Below, one piece after another: positions 11,360 to 22,895 of a stretch of 64,000 nucleotides of DNA. Position 1 is the first letter of the stretch, and every line of letters begins with the position of its first letter. The stretch is from Streptomyces sp. NRRL F-5123 (GTDB lineage: Bacteria; Actinomycetota; Actinomycetes; Streptomycetales; Streptomycetaceae): the NCBI RefSeq assembly GCF_000721495.1, contig NZ_JOHY01000037.1, positions 62,001-126,000 on the forward strand, in the 5' to 3' direction. The notes under the pieces are model-generated. The model searched no databases. It was not told where the DNA came from and saw only the letters and a program-made list of their open reading frames with translations. Made by a program: the position numbers and the translations under genes.

Positions 11360-12379
11360 TCAGCGGCGGCGGCGCATCCGCTCGCCGACCTCGCCCTGGT
11401 CGGTCTCCCACCAGGGCCTGGTCATCTCGGGTACGGCCGGGGGCGCGGCGGGTGCCTCAGCAGCGTGCGCGGGGGCGGACGGCGCTGCGGTGGCGGCGGG
11501 GGCGGGGGCGGGGGGCGCCGCGGCGAGGGCTTCGCGGTCGAGGCGGGCGTCCAGCTCGGCGGTCTTGAGGCGTTCGGCGCGCCACCACTCCAGGAAGACC
11601 AGCAGGATGAAGGGAAGCCCGACGAGTTCGGCCAGCGTCAGCATCAGCCCGCCGCCGAGCATCTGGTCGTGCTGCAGGCTGGGTCCCCAGGTGCGCGGGT
11701 GGGCGGTGTACCAGTGGCCGGCGATCAGGCTGCCGCTGGTCATCACGACGATGCCGGGCACCGAGTCGAAGAGCCCGTCGAGGAAGACGAGCGCGGCCCG
11801 TACCGGGTGCGAGCACCAGCGGGGCAGCAGTTCCTGGCGGCTCAGCATGGGCAGCACGAAGAGGCAGCCGGTGAGCAGCAGCTGCAGGTGCATGAGCTGC
11901 CGGACCGCCGGGTTGCCCAGCGCGGTGGCGAAGTAGGGGGTGAAGTAGATCGTCAGCTCGGAGGCGAGCACCATCAGCGAGCTGACCAGCGGGTAGGTGA
12001 GCACGCGCACCGGCCGGGAGGAGAAGGCGCGGTGCAGCCGCCCGCGGGGGTCGGCGAGGCCGAGCGGGTCGCCGAGCGCGAGGCCCAGCGGGGCGAAGAG
12101 GTCCAGCAGGATGTTCTGCACGGCCGCGGGCCAGAAGAGCACCCGGTCGTAGACGGCCAGCGAGGACATCGTCGCGACGACGAGGGTGCCCAGCCCCAGG
12201 ACGTAGAAGGCCGCGGTCCGCCACAGCGGCCACCGCTCCCCCGCGCGCAGCCGGCGGCGCACCCCGTAGGCGTAACCGGCGCCGAGCAGCAGAACGGCGG
12301 CCAGCGCGATGCCGTCGAGCTGCCAGGCGTCCAGATACCGCGCGCCGGTCAGCTCCGGGAGCGCCTGGGAATTCGCCAC
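11360..12379 (-). CDS. CtaG-like cytochrome c oxidase assembly membrane protein
   Basis: 339 residues with about seven to nine hydrophobic segments (for example LDGIALAAVLLLGAGYAYGV, LYFTPYFATAL region, LMLTLAELVGLPFILLVFL). It matches the caa3-type CtaG family (DUF1404-like), including the HLQLLLTGCLFVLPML and DGLFDSVPGIVVM stretches with conserved His/Asp. The family helps copper insertion into the oxidase, though actinomycete copies are not all tested. The last 60 residues are Ala/Pro-rich and probably cytoplasmic. The start is GTG with AAAGG about 8 bases upstream. It converges with the MBL gene; no strong terminator is seen in 11247-11359. Confidence 0.85.
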   Translation of the reverse strand: MANSQALPELTGARYLDAWQLDGIALAAVLLLGAGYAYGVRRRLRAGERWPLWRTAAFYVLGLGTLVVATMSSLAVYDRVLFWPAAVQNILLDLFAPLGLALGDPLGLADPRGRLHRAFSSRPVRVLTYPLVSSLMVLASELTIYFTPYFATALGNPAVRQLMHLQLLLTGCLFVLPMLSRQELLPRWCSHPVRAALVFLDGLFDSVPGIVVMTSGSLIAGHWYTAHPRTWGPSLQHDQMLGGGLMLTLAELVGLPFILLVFLEWWRAERLKTAELDARLDREALAAAPPAPAPAATAAPSAPAHAAEAPAAPPAVPEMTRPWWETDQGEVGERMRRRR

Positions 12380-12453
12380 ATCCGCACCTTTCCACCGTCC
12401 GCTACGGGGTCACGGTAGACCCCGGCGGGCGGTGGGCGGTGCGCAGGGCGGCC

Positions 12454-13509
12454 TCAGGCGTCTATCCGCCGGTCGGACGCGGCGGCGGGCGTGTCGCCGG
12501 CCTCCCCCTGCCGCCCGGCCTGCGGCGCTGCGGCGGCTTCGCGGGCGGTGCGCCGTGAGGCGAGCAGGCTGGTGGCGGTGGTCACGGCCAGGACGCCGAC
12601 GATGACGCCCAGCGAGACCGGCACCGAGATCTCCGGGACGTGCGCGCCCTGCTCGTGCAGTGCGTGCAGCAGCAGCTTGACGCCGATGAAGCCGAGGATC
12701 ACCGACAGCCCGTAGGACAGGTGCACCAGCTTCTTGAGCAGCCCGCCGATCAGGAAGTACAGCTGCCGCAGGCCCATCAGCGCGAAGGCGTTGGCGGTGA
12801 AGACGATGTAGGCGTCCTGGGTGAGGCCGAAGATCGCCGGGATCGAGTCCAGGGCGAAGAGCACATCGGTGGTGCCGATCGCGAGCATCACCACGAGCAT
12901 CGGGGTGATCAGCCGCTTGCCGCCCTCGGTGACCACGAGCCGGGTGCCGTGGTAGCGGTCGGTTGCGGGAACGCGCTTCTCGACCGCCTTCAGCAGCCGG
13001 TTCTCCTCGTACTCCTCCTCCCCCGCGTCCGATCCGGCACCGGCACCGGCACCGGCCCGGGCCTCGGCGATCAGCTTCCACGCCGTCCAGATCAGGAAGG
13101 CGCCGAAGAGGAAGAAGATCCACGAGAAGCTCGCCACGAGCGTGGCGCCGGCGGCGATGAAGCCCGCGCGCAGCACCAGCGCGATGAGCACGCCGATCAG
13201 CAGCACCCGCTGCTGGTAGCGCGAGGGCACAGCGAACTTGCCCATGATCAGGACGAAGACGAAGAGGTTGTCGACGCTGAGCGACTTCTCGGTGACGTAT
13301 CCGGCGAAGAACTCCCCGGCGGGCTGCCCACCGCCGAGGAGCAGCAGGCCGAGGCCGAAGAGTCCGGCGAGGACCACCCACACGGCGGTCCACAGGCCCG
13401 CCTCGCGGATGCTCACGTCATGGGGTTTGCGGCCGATCAGGAAGTCCGCGCCGATGAGCGCGCACAGGCCGGCGATGGTCAGCACCCAGAGGGCGAGGGA
13501 GACGTCCAC
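12454..13509 (-). CDS. TerC family integral membrane protein
   Basis: 351 residues, with the family hallmarks in membrane segments: SVDNLFVFVLIMGKFAVP and GTTDVLFALDSIPAIFG, which hold the conserved aspartates thought to bind metal. About nine transmembrane helices are visible. TerC proteins act with TerD-type proteins in tellurite and metal-stress responses and, in some bacteria, in loading exported metalloenzymes with manganese. I chose GTG 13509 because GGAGGA lies four bases before it. A charged, Gly/Ala-rich loop (AGAGAGAGSDAGEEEYEE) follows the fifth segment. The intergenic stretch 13510-13649 is unusually AT-rich for this genome (13600-13645) and probably carries its promoter. Two TerD-family genes lie immediately upstream. 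Confidence 0.92.
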   Translation of the reverse strand: MDVSLALWVLTIAGLCALIGADFLIGRKPHDVSIREAGLWTAVWVVLAGLFGLGLLLLGGGQPAGEFFAGYVTEKSLSVDNLFVFVLIMGKFAVPSRYQQRVLLIGVLIALVLRAGFIAAGATLVASFSWIFFLFGAFLIWTAWKLIAEARAGAGAGAGSDAGEEEYEENRLLKAVEKRVPATDRYHGTRLVVTEGGKRLITPMLVVMLAIGTTDVLFALDSIPAIFGLTQDAYIVFTANAFALMGLRQLYFLIGGLLKKLVHLSYGLSVILGFIGVKLLLHALHEQGAHVPEISVPVSLGVIVGVLAVTTATSLLASRRTAREAAAAPQAGRQGEAGDTPAAASDRRIDA

Positions 13510-13649
13510 AGGTCCTCCGACGGGATGGATTGCCGGGCTTCGCGGCATCCGCAGCGTCCGGGGACGCCCTGGCCACCGCGAAGAACGGCACGTCAAAGAA
13601 CCGTACAGGATTACCCAAGGAATGGTAAATAGATTGCCAAATGCCCAGG

Positions 13650-15578
13650 TCAGGGGCCATATGCCGGGCGGGCGGCAGCAACCCTTCCGAGTACGTCCGT
13701 GAGCACCCGGCTGCCCGGCGGGACCATCGCCGGCTCGTACGTCCAGGCGTGCCCCACCCACGGGTCGCACAGGTGGTCGCTGGGCAGCGGGGTCAGCCGC
13801 AGCAGCGCCCGCCACATCGGGTCGAGCACCGGACCGTACGCGGCCGCGTCCTCCCGGTCGGCCACCACCAGCAGGTGCACCCCGGCCGACGGGCCCTCGT
13901 CGGCGAGGTAGCGCAACTGGTTGACCGACCGGTCGTCGAAGCCGTACGGGAACTCGTTGACGATCAGCAGTTGCTCGGCGGTGTCGAAGCCGGGCGGCAA
14001 CTCGTCGGCCACCCCGCCCCTGCGGGCCATCTGGATCAGGTCGACCCGCTCGGTCAGCCGGGTCAGCAGCCCGCTCACCCCCGCCATGCCCGCGGCGGGC
14101 GGCGGCAGCACCAGCGCCCCGCCCGCGTACAGCGGGGCGAAGGCGGCGGCGCCGGAACCGGCCGGGTCCAGGGCGTGCACGGCGAAGCTGCCGACCGGGT
14201 GCGACGCGAGGAGCCGGGCCGCGATCGACACCGCGGTGTCCATCGCCGCCCTGCGGTTCTCCGCGCTGTCGATCCACAGCCCCCGCTCCAGCGGCAGCCG
14301 GGACAGCAGCGGGATACGCAGATCCGGTACCTCGGGCAGGCTCAGGCTGCCCAGCCGCACCGCGAGCGGCAGCTGCTCCGGCACCCGGTAGGCGTGCCAG
14401 GCCGGATTCTCCCAGCCGGCGAACTCCGGCGGCAGCGCCGGATCGACGACCTCGACCTCCGCCGCGAGCTGCGCCAGGTCCCGGTCCAGCACCTCCCTGG
14501 CCTGGTCGATCAGCGCGGCCTGCCGGGCCTGCGCCTCCTCGCGGGCCGCCTCGGCCGCCGGGCCGCCGCGGGTGCGCGGGTCGGCCAGCAGCCGGTCCAG
14601 CTCCTGCTCCAGTCGGGACTGCGCGAAGTCGGCGGCGCTGCGGTAGGCGGCGACCGTCCGCGCCAGGTCCTCGAACATGCCCCAGACCTGGTTGTAGAGC
14701 CGCTCCTCCAGCGAGCGCCCCGGTGCGTCCCCGGCCACCGGCACGTGCGGCGCACCGGCGGGCGGGGGCGGCGGCGCCTGTCCGCCGGCCCGCGGCTGCG
14801 GCACCGGCCCCGCGGCGGGGGCCGCGGCCGGCCGGGGCGGCGCGGCAGGCGGTTGCTGCTGCGCGCGCCGCCGCGGGTGGCTGTAGTCGACCTTGCCGCC
14901 GGCGGAGCCGGAAGGCCCGGAGGAACCTGGCGCGCCGGACGCCCCGGAGGTACCGCCGCGCGGGCCCGCCCCGCCGCGCGGCCCGGCGGCGGGGGGCGGG
15001 GTGACGGAGCGGGCCTGCTCGCGGTCCACCGCGCTGTGGATGACGTTCGCGACACCCGCCGCGTCCGGCACCCCCTGGTCCAGGAAGAGCGCGGGCAGGC
15101 CGCCCTGGTAGCCCTGGCCGACGGCCCGGACCTTCCACGCCGCCTGCCGCCGGTACAGCTCGACGGCCAGCAGCGCGGTCTCCGGGCCGAGGCCGGTGAT
15201 GCTGAAGCCGGCGATGGCGGTGCCGTCCGGCCGGGTGACCGCGAGCCGCGGGGCGGGGGCGGCGCCGAAGTCGGCGGGAGCGCCCGGGCGGGCGGCGGCG
15301 CCGGGCAGTGCGATGAGGACGTGCACCACCTGCACGGACGGCGGCATTGCGCCGAGGTCGACCGCGAGGCGGTGGTCCGCGGCGGCCTGCCGCGGCACCT
15401 CGACGCCCTCCAGGTGCGGCTCGCCGGGGTGGGCGAGCCAGGGCCGGTCGGCGATGACACGCCCGGCCTCGTCCGCGAGCGTGACAGCGGCCACCACCGG
15501 TGTGCCTGCCGTGACCCGGATCTCCAGCCGGTTGTCGGGCAGCGGATGGTTCTGCCCCCGGACCAGTTCGGCCGTCAT
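13650..15578 (-). CDS. TerD domain fused to a degenerate FtsK-like ATPase domain
   Basis: 642 residues in three parts. Residues about 1-180 are TerD-like (VGQGYQGGLPALFLDQGV and GFSITGLGPETALLAVELYRR). Then comes a Pro/Gly/Ala-rich linker of about 110 residues. The C-terminal half resembles the FtsK/TcpA ATPase family as found in Streptomyces TerD proteins, with a Walker B-like strand (EQLLIVNEFPYGFDD) and VHLLVVADRED. The position expected for Walker A reads GLWIDSAENRRAAMDTAV, with no GxxxxGK[ST], so ATP binding in the usual way looks lost. ATG 15578 gives MTAELVRGQNHPL; the frame extends 26 codons further without a better start. Its role in tellurite or stress signalling is inferred only from neighbours. 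Confidence 0.8.
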   Translation of the reverse strand: MTAELVRGQNHPLPDNRLEIRVTAGTPVVAAVTLADEAGRVIADRPWLAHPGEPHLEGVEVPRQAAADHRLAVDLGAMPPSVQVVHVLIALPGAAARPGAPADFGAAPAPRLAVTRPDGTAIAGFSITGLGPETALLAVELYRRQAAWKVRAVGQGYQGGLPALFLDQGVPDAAGVANVIHSAVDREQARSVTPPPAAGPRGGAGPRGGTSGASGAPGSSGPSGSAGGKVDYSHPRRRAQQQPPAAPPRPAAAPAAGPVPQPRAGGQAPPPPPAGAPHVPVAGDAPGRSLEERLYNQVWGMFEDLARTVAAYRSAADFAQSRLEQELDRLLADPRTRGGPAAEAAREEAQARQAALIDQAREVLDRDLAQLAAEVEVVDPALPPEFAGWENPAWHAYRVPEQLPLAVRLGSLSLPEVPDLRIPLLSRLPLERGLWIDSAENRRAAMDTAVSIAARLLASHPVGSFAVHALDPAGSGAAAFAPLYAGGALVLPPPAAGMAGVSGLLTRLTERVDLIQMARRGGVADELPPGFDTAEQLLIVNEFPYGFDDRSVNQLRYLADEGPSAGVHLLVVADREDAAAYGPVLDPMWRALLRLTPLPSDHLCDPWVGHAWTYEPAMVPPGSRVLTDVLGRVAAARPAYGP

Positions 15579-15712
15579 GACCGCCGCCCCCGTCTTCCTG
15601 TGTAGTGAACTGCCCGGCCCGCAGCCCGCAGGCCGCTGGACCTCTTCCGTCGCCACCGGCCCCCGGCCGGTGCGGTGGCCCGGGCCGCCTCGTGCGGGAC
15701 CCGGACGTGCCG

Positions 15713-16291
15713 TCAGAGCGAGGGAAGGATGGCCGGGATGAGGTCCTGGAACGTACGCCCGTTGGCCGGGGTGCCGATCGCGGTCATCGTCCAGCCGCCC
15801 TGCCCGCGCTGCACCTTCGCCATGATCTGCGCGGTGTACGGGCCGCCGCCGGTCAGCGTGTAGCGGGCCAGCTCCTGCCCGTTGGTCTCGTCCACCAGCC
15901 GGCAGAACGCGTTCTGCACCTCGGCGAAGGTCTGGCCGGTGAAGGAGTTGACGGTGAAGACGATCTGGTCGACGTGCACCGGCACACGCGCGAGGTCGAC
16001 GATGATCGACTCGTCGTCGCCGCCCTGCCCCGCGCCGCCGACCAGGTTGTCACCGGTGTGCCGGACCGAGCCGTCGTCACTGATCAGGTGCTGGAAGAAC
16101 ACCACGTCGACCGGCTGCTTGTCGGCGAAGAGCACCGCGGAGGCATCGAGGTCGATCTCCCGGGTGCGGCTCCCGAACAGTCCGCGACGCGGCGCCGCCT
16201 GCCAGCCCAGCCCCATCCTGACCGCCGTCAACGAGCCCCCGTCGGACTTGCTCAGGCTGATCTTCTGGCCCTTGGTCATGTTGACCGTCAC
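15713..16291 (-). CDS. TerD family calcium-binding stress protein
   Basis: 192 residues with the whole TerD fold: ISLSKSDGGSLTAVRMGLGW, the calcium-site block EIDLDASAVLFADK, VDVVFFQHLISDDGSVRHTG, DNLVGGAGQGGDDESI and the DQIVFTVNSFTGQTFAEVQ segment. The acidic residues of DLDAS and GDDE are those that bind calcium in characterised TerD proteins. The product is cytoplasmic. I chose GTG 16291 with AGAGGGG about 8 bases before it; ATG 16276 is an alternative. It precedes the TerD-ATPase fusion and TerC on the same strand, a compact ter-type neighbourhood. Confidence 0.93.
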   Translation of the reverse strand: MTVNMTKGQKISLSKSDGGSLTAVRMGLGWQAAPRRGLFGSRTREIDLDASAVLFADKQPVDVVFFQHLISDDGSVRHTGDNLVGGAGQGGDDESIIVDLARVPVHVDQIVFTVNSFTGQTFAEVQNAFCRLVDETNGQELARYTLTGGGPYTAQIMAKVQRGQGGWTMTAIGTPANGRTFQDLIPAILPSL

Positions 16292-16411
16292 GGTCTTGCC
16301 CCTCTCACCCGTCACCTGACTGTGCGGTTGTTGCCCCGCACCCTAACAAGACGCCGCCCGACCGTATCCCGGTTCGTCCGAGCCCTCCCAGCGCGGCGAT
16401 TCCCGCCCCAC

Positions 16412-18514
<2,103 letters not shown>

Positions 18515-18616
18515 GGGTCCACGGTACGACCCCCCACCGACAATCGGCCGCGTGCGCGGACCGGCCCCCTCCCGCGCGGGCCCGGACTGTCATACCCCGC
18601 GCCTAGGCTTTCGGGT

Positions 18617-19144
18617 ATGACAAGCGCTGCGTGGACGGTGTACGACGCTCCCATCGGGCCGCTGCTGCTCATGGCCACCGGGGAGGGCCTGGTCCTGGTG
18701 GTCTTCCGGGCCGACGAGCGGACGGCCGCGCGCGCCGTCGAGACGGCCGGGCGGCGGCTCGGCTGCGAGCCCGTCGAGGACGCGGAGCGGCTCGCGCCCG
18801 TGGCCGCGCAGCTCGACGACTACTTCGCCGGGCGGCGCACCGGCTTCGACCTGCCGCTGGACTGGTCGCTGGTCACCGGCTTCCAGCGGCGGGTGCTGCG
18901 CGAGCTGGCCGCCGGGGTGCCGTACGGGGCGGTGGTCGGCTACGGGGAGCTGGCCGACCGGGTGGGCGAGCCGGACGCCGCCCGCGCGGTGGGCACCGCC
19001 ATGGGGGCCAACCCGCTGCCCGTCGTCGTGCCCTGCCACCGGGTGGTGGAGAGCGGCGGCGGCATAGGCGGCTTCGGCGGCGGCCTGGAGATCAAGCGCT
19101 CACTGCTGGCCCTCGAAGGCGTCCTGCCCGCGCCGCTCTTCTGA
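18617..19144 (+). CDS. ogt: Methylated-DNA-[protein]-cysteine S-methyltransferase
   Basis: Suicide repair protein that moves alkyl groups from O6-alkylguanine to its own cysteine. The 175-residue product has the active-site motif PCHRVV (about residues 138-143) followed by GIGGFGGGLEIKRSLLALEG, and the winged-helix DNA-binding segment VPYGAVVGYGELADRVG with the AARAVGTAMGANPLP helix. The N-terminal domain starts WTVYDAPIGPLLLMAT, as in Ogt-type proteins without an Ada domain. It marks the last core gene before the accessory cluster. A 16-bp direct duplication (cgccgtccgagcgtgc) lies right after its stop at 19147-19178. Confidence 0.95.
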   Translation: MTSAAWTVYDAPIGPLLLMATGEGLVLVVFRADERTAARAVETAGRRLGCEPVEDAERLAPVAAQLDDYFAGRRTGFDLPLDWSLVTGFQRRVLRELAAGVPYGAVVGYGELADRVGEPDAARAVGTAMGANPLPVVVPCHRVVESGGGIGGFGGGLEIKRSLLALEGVLPAPLF

Positions 19145-19219
19145 CGCCGCCGTCCGAGCGTGCCGCCGTCCGAGCGTGCCGCTGCTCCGTGTGCCGCCGC
19201 CGGCCCGCGGCAGCGGGGG

Positions 19220-20569
19220 CTACTGGACGCGTCCGGGGGCCCGCAGCTCCGGGGCCTGGCGGAGGATCTCCAGCTCCAGGTGCTGGAGCGCAGGGCTCGG
19301 CGAGATGCCCAGGTCCTCCACCATGCGCTGCTGGTGGGCCCGCAGCACCGACAGCGCGTCGGCCTGCCGCCCGGCGCGGTAGAGGGCGAGGCTCAGCAGC
19401 TCGCAGCCGTACTCGCGCAGCGGGTGGCCCTGCGTGAAGGCCACCAGCTCGGGCACCGCCAGTTCGTGGTTGCCGACCGCGATCAGGGTCGCGCAGCGAC
19501 CCTCGACCATCGACAGCCGCAGCTCCTCCAGGCGTACGGCCTCGGGCGTGACGGGCGCGGCCGTGGCGACCTCCGCGTAGGCGTCGCCCCGCCACAGTGC
19601 GAGCCCCGCCTCGAACTCGCGCAGCGCCCGCTGCGGGTCGCCGCGGTCCAGGGCCTGCCAGCCGGCTGTGGCGCACTCCCCGAAGCGGTGGGCGTCGACC
19701 TCGACGGCCCGGCTGTCGAGCAGGTAGCTGCGCCCGCGGGTGCACAGCACGGTGGCGGGGGTGCGCGGGGCCCGGTGCGGTTCCAGGGCGCGGCGCAGGT
19801 TGGCGATGTAGGCGTGCAGCGAGGTGATGGCCGACTGCGGCGGGCGGCCCGACCACAGCGACTCCACCATGACGTCGACCGATACCGGCTGGCCCACCTG
19901 GCTCACCAGCAGGGCGAGGGCGGCGCGCTGCTTGGGCGCGCCCAGGTCCGCCCAGCGGCCGCCGACGGCCGCCTCGATGGGGCCGAGCACCAGGAACTCG
20001 ACCTTGCCGGTGGCTCCGGCCGCGCGCCCGGCGCCGCCGTCCCCGGCTGCCGTGGCCGTGCCGCACGGGCCGGACAGCCCGGACCCGACTGACACGCCGG
20101 GCAGCCCCGGCCCACCGCGCGGGCCGGCCGCGCCGGTCAGCGCCGCAAGGTCGGACATGCCGGAGAACCCGGCGGGCCCGGGGGCCGCGGAAGATCCGGG
20201 GCCGTCGGGGAAGGCGGGCCCACCAGGCCCCCCGGGCCCACCGGGCTCGCCGGGCCCACCGGGCTCGCCGGGCTCGCCGGGAAACGTTTCGGCTGGGCCG
20301 GCTCCCCCGCCGCCGGGGGCCGCCGCCGCACCCCCCGCCGGACCCGTGGCCGTACCGCCGACGCCCGCGGCGTCTGCGCGCCCGTCCCGCTGCCGCGGCA
20401 GGATGTCCAGCTCCAGCGCCTTGCTGACGTAGCTCTTGAGCGTCTCGTTGGCGCGGCGGAGCTCTCGGACCTCGCGTTCGAGTTCCGCGATGCGCTGCGC
20501 GCTGCCGGTGGTCGCGTCGGCGACCGCGGTGCCGCTGCGGATCTCTCCGTCCATCGTCTCTGCACGCAT
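19220..20569 (-). CDS. SARP-family regulator with leucine-zipper N terminus and collagen-like linker
   Basis: About 449 residues. The C-terminal 260 residues are a SARP regulator: a winged-helix OmpR-type DNA-binding domain (EFLVLGPIEAAVGGRWADLGAPKQRA, HAYIANLRRALEP, GRSYLL) and a bacterial transcriptional activation domain of TPR-like helices. Unusually, residues about 30-65 form a coiled coil (ELEREVRELRRANETLK) that closely resembles the leucine zipper of IS3-family OrfA transposases. A Gly/Pro/Glu linker of about 100 residues with GEP/GPG triplets follows. ATG 20569 (MRAETMDGE) has GGGG upstream; 20554 is an alternative. Probably a pathway-specific activator of the cluster, possibly working as a zipper-mediated dimer. 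Confidence 0.85.
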   Translation of the reverse strand: MRAETMDGEIRSGTAVADATTGSAQRIAELEREVRELRRANETLKSYVSKALELDILPRQRDGRADAAGVGGTATGPAGGAAAAPGGGGAGPAETFPGEPGEPGGPGEPGGPGGPGGPAFPDGPGSSAAPGPAGFSGMSDLAALTGAAGPRGGPGLPGVSVGSGLSGPCGTATAAGDGGAGRAAGATGKVEFLVLGPIEAAVGGRWADLGAPKQRAALALLVSQVGQPVSVDVMVESLWSGRPPQSAITSLHAYIANLRRALEPHRAPRTPATVLCTRGRSYLLDSRAVEVDAHRFGECATAGWQALDRGDPQRALREFEAGLALWRGDAYAEVATAAPVTPEAVRLEELRLSMVEGRCATLIAVGNHELAVPELVAFTQGHPLREYGCELLSLALYRAGRQADALSVLRAHQQRMVEDLGISPSPALQHLELEILRQAPELRAPGRVQ

Positions 20570-20690
20570 GGAGTCAGCCCCCGTAAGTCCGTGTCCGGGC
20601 ATGCCCCGGACTGCGCATGCGGATGCCCCCGCCACGGGGCCCGGGCGGCGCCGGTGGGCGCGCGCCGGGACCCGCGGCGGGGGGTGTCGC

Positions 20691-22802
20691 TCACCGGCCG
20701 CTGAGCGAGGGAACCGGGCCGACGTCGCCCTCGGCGGGCTGGGTGTCGTCGCGGCGGTGGAAGAGCGCGCTGGGCCACCACATCCACCGGCCGGTGTCCA
20801 GGGTGAGCGCGGTGACCAGCACCGAGCGGACCACGATGGTGTCCAGCAGCACCCCGAAGGCCACCGTGAAGCCCAGCTCGGCGGCGAAGACCATGGGCAG
20901 CGAGCCCATCGCCCCGAAGGTGCCGGCCAGCACCACGCCGGCCGAGGTGATGACCCCGCCGGTGGTGGACAGGGCGCTCAGCGCGGCCTTGCGGGTGCCC
21001 AGTCTCCCGGCGTCCTCGCGGATGCGGGTGACGAGGAAGATGTTGTAGTCGATGCCGAGCGCCACCAGGAACACGAACGCCAGCAGGGGGAAGGACGCGT
21101 CCGCCCCGGCGAAGTGGAAGAGGTGGTTGAACACCAGGCTGCTCACGCCGAGGGTCGCGCCGAACGACAGCAGCACGGTGGCCATCAGCAGCAGCGGGGC
21201 GACGACCGAGCGCAGCAGGGCGCACAGGATGAGCAGCACCACGGCCAGCACGAGGGGGATGACGACCTTGTCGTCGCGGGTCGCGGCGTCCTCGGTGTCC
21301 GCCATGATCGCGGTGCTGCCGCCGACCTGCGCGTCCGCTCCGTCGAGGTGGTGCACCGCGGTACGGATCCGGTCCAGGGTGGCCAGCGCCGCGTCGCTGC
21401 TCGCCTCGTCCTTCAGCTGGGCGAGCACGACCGCCTGGTCGCCCTTGGCGATCGGGTCGGCGACCTGGGCGACCCCGGGCACCGCGCCGACCGCTTCCTT
21501 GACCCGGCCGGCCGCGGCGGAGTCGGCGGCGATGTAGACGGGGTCGCCGTTGCCCGCCGGGAAGTGCTCGGCGCGCAGCTGCTCGCCTACGGCCATCTGC
21601 GGCTTGTTCGTGAACTGGTCCTTGTTGGCCAGGCCCGAGGCCTTGAGCCCGAAGATGCCGGCGGACAGCGCGAGGAGCACCACGACCGTGCCCGTCCACA
21701 CCAGCCGCGGGCGGACGGAGATGCTCGCGCCGACCCGGGTCCAGACGCCGTCCTTGTGCACGGCCTCGGCGCCGAAGGCGGGCTTCTTCGGCCAGAAGAC
21801 CCAGCGCCCGCACGCGACCAGCAGCGCGGGCATGAGGGTGATCATGGCGAGCAGCCCCACCGCGACGCTGATGGCGCAGGCCGGGCCCATGCCCGCCGTG
21901 GAGTTCAGCCGGGCGAGCATCAGCAGCAGCAGGCTGATGGAGACGGTCGCGGCGCTCGCGACGATCGCCGGTCCCGAGCGGTAGAGCGCCTCGGCCATGG
22001 CCTTGTGCCGGTCCTCCTCGCGGGTCAGCTCCTCCCGGTAGCGGGAGATGAGCAGCAGCGCGTAGTCGGTGCCGGCGCCGAAGATGAGCACGACGAGGAT
22101 GAAGCTGGTCTGTTTGTTGATGACCAGTCCGGCGTGCTGGGCGAGCAGGTAGATGAGGCCCTCGGCCGCGACCAGCGCCACGCCGACGGTGATCAGCGGC
22201 AGCAGGGGCAGCCATGGGCTGCGGTAGGTGAGCAGCAGGATCGCGACGACGACGAGCGCGGTGATGGTGGTGAGTACGCCGCTGCCGCCGAAGGCCTTGA
22301 TCGAGTCGGCGCCGTAGCCGACGGGTCCTGCGACGTGGAAGCCGAGGCCGTCGGGGTTCTTGTCGCCGATGGCGCTCATCGAGTCGACGACCTTGCCGAG
22401 GCCGTCCCAGCCGGACTTGTCCTTGTGCACCTGGACGACGGTCTGGATGGCCTTGCCGTCGTCGGACTTCACCGGCTCCTGGACCGGGCCCTCCACGTTG
22501 TGGATGTGCTGGAACGCCTGGGCGTCGGCCTTCGCCTTGGCCATGTCGGCGTCGGTGACGCCGCCCGCGCGGTCGTAGATGACGATCGCGGGGACGGCGT
22601 CGGCGGGCATCAGCTTCTCCACCCGGTCGACGACCGCGGTGGACTCCGCGTTGCCGGGCAGCCAGGCCGAGTTGTCGTTCTGCTCGGCGTCGGAGAGCTT
22701 GCCTGCCAGCATCATCGCGGGAACCAGCAGGACGACCCAGATGGCGATGACCACCCACTTGCCCACCCTTCCGCTGGGCAAGGCGGCCAGTTTTCGCATC
22801 AT
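20691..22802 (-). CDS. MMPL/RND-type transporter
   Basis: 703 residues with the MMPL layout: one N-terminal membrane helix (KWVVIAIWVVLLVPAMMLAG), an external domain, a block of five or six helices (about 170-350), a second external domain, and a second block (about 520-680), including GAGTDYALLLISRYREEL and LVALGIDYNIFLVTRIRED, whose D-Y pairs in membrane segments are the proton-relay signature. It most likely exports the cluster product or gives self-resistance. The double ATG at 22802 has GGAGGA about six bases upstream. It follows the terpene cyclase gene with a 93-bp gap on the same strand. Confidence 0.92.
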   Translation of the reverse strand: MMRKLAALPSGRVGKWVVIAIWVVLLVPAMMLAGKLSDAEQNDNSAWLPGNAESTAVVDRVEKLMPADAVPAIVIYDRAGGVTDADMAKAKADAQAFQHIHNVEGPVQEPVKSDDGKAIQTVVQVHKDKSGWDGLGKVVDSMSAIGDKNPDGLGFHVAGPVGYGADSIKAFGGSGVLTTITALVVVAILLLTYRSPWLPLLPLITVGVALVAAEGLIYLLAQHAGLVINKQTSFILVVLIFGAGTDYALLLISRYREELTREEDRHKAMAEALYRSGPAIVASAATVSISLLLLMLARLNSTAGMGPACAISVAVGLLAMITLMPALLVACGRWVFWPKKPAFGAEAVHKDGVWTRVGASISVRPRLVWTGTVVVLLALSAGIFGLKASGLANKDQFTNKPQMAVGEQLRAEHFPAGNGDPVYIAADSAAAGRVKEAVGAVPGVAQVADPIAKGDQAVVLAQLKDEASSDAALATLDRIRTAVHHLDGADAQVGGSTAIMADTEDAATRDDKVVIPLVLAVVLLILCALLRSVVAPLLLMATVLLSFGATLGVSSLVFNHLFHFAGADASFPLLAFVFLVALGIDYNIFLVTRIREDAGRLGTRKAALSALSTTGGVITSAGVVLAGTFGAMGSLPMVFAAELGFTVAFGVLLDTIVVRSVLVTALTLDTGRWMWWPSALFHRRDDTQPAEGDVGPVPSLSGR

Positions 22803-22895
22803 GCCGGTTCCTCCGTGTTCTGTGGGGGCGTCGTGTTTCTCAGGGCGCCGGGCTTCCCTGATCACATGTCAGGATCCCGGACGGGGCTCGGCCCG

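Noticed and set aside
20440..20540. IS3 transposase remnant at the start of the first SARP gene.
   Set aside because: The zipper is in frame with a complete regulator and there are no terminal repeats or other transposase parts, so it is a fused domain and not an insertion sequence.
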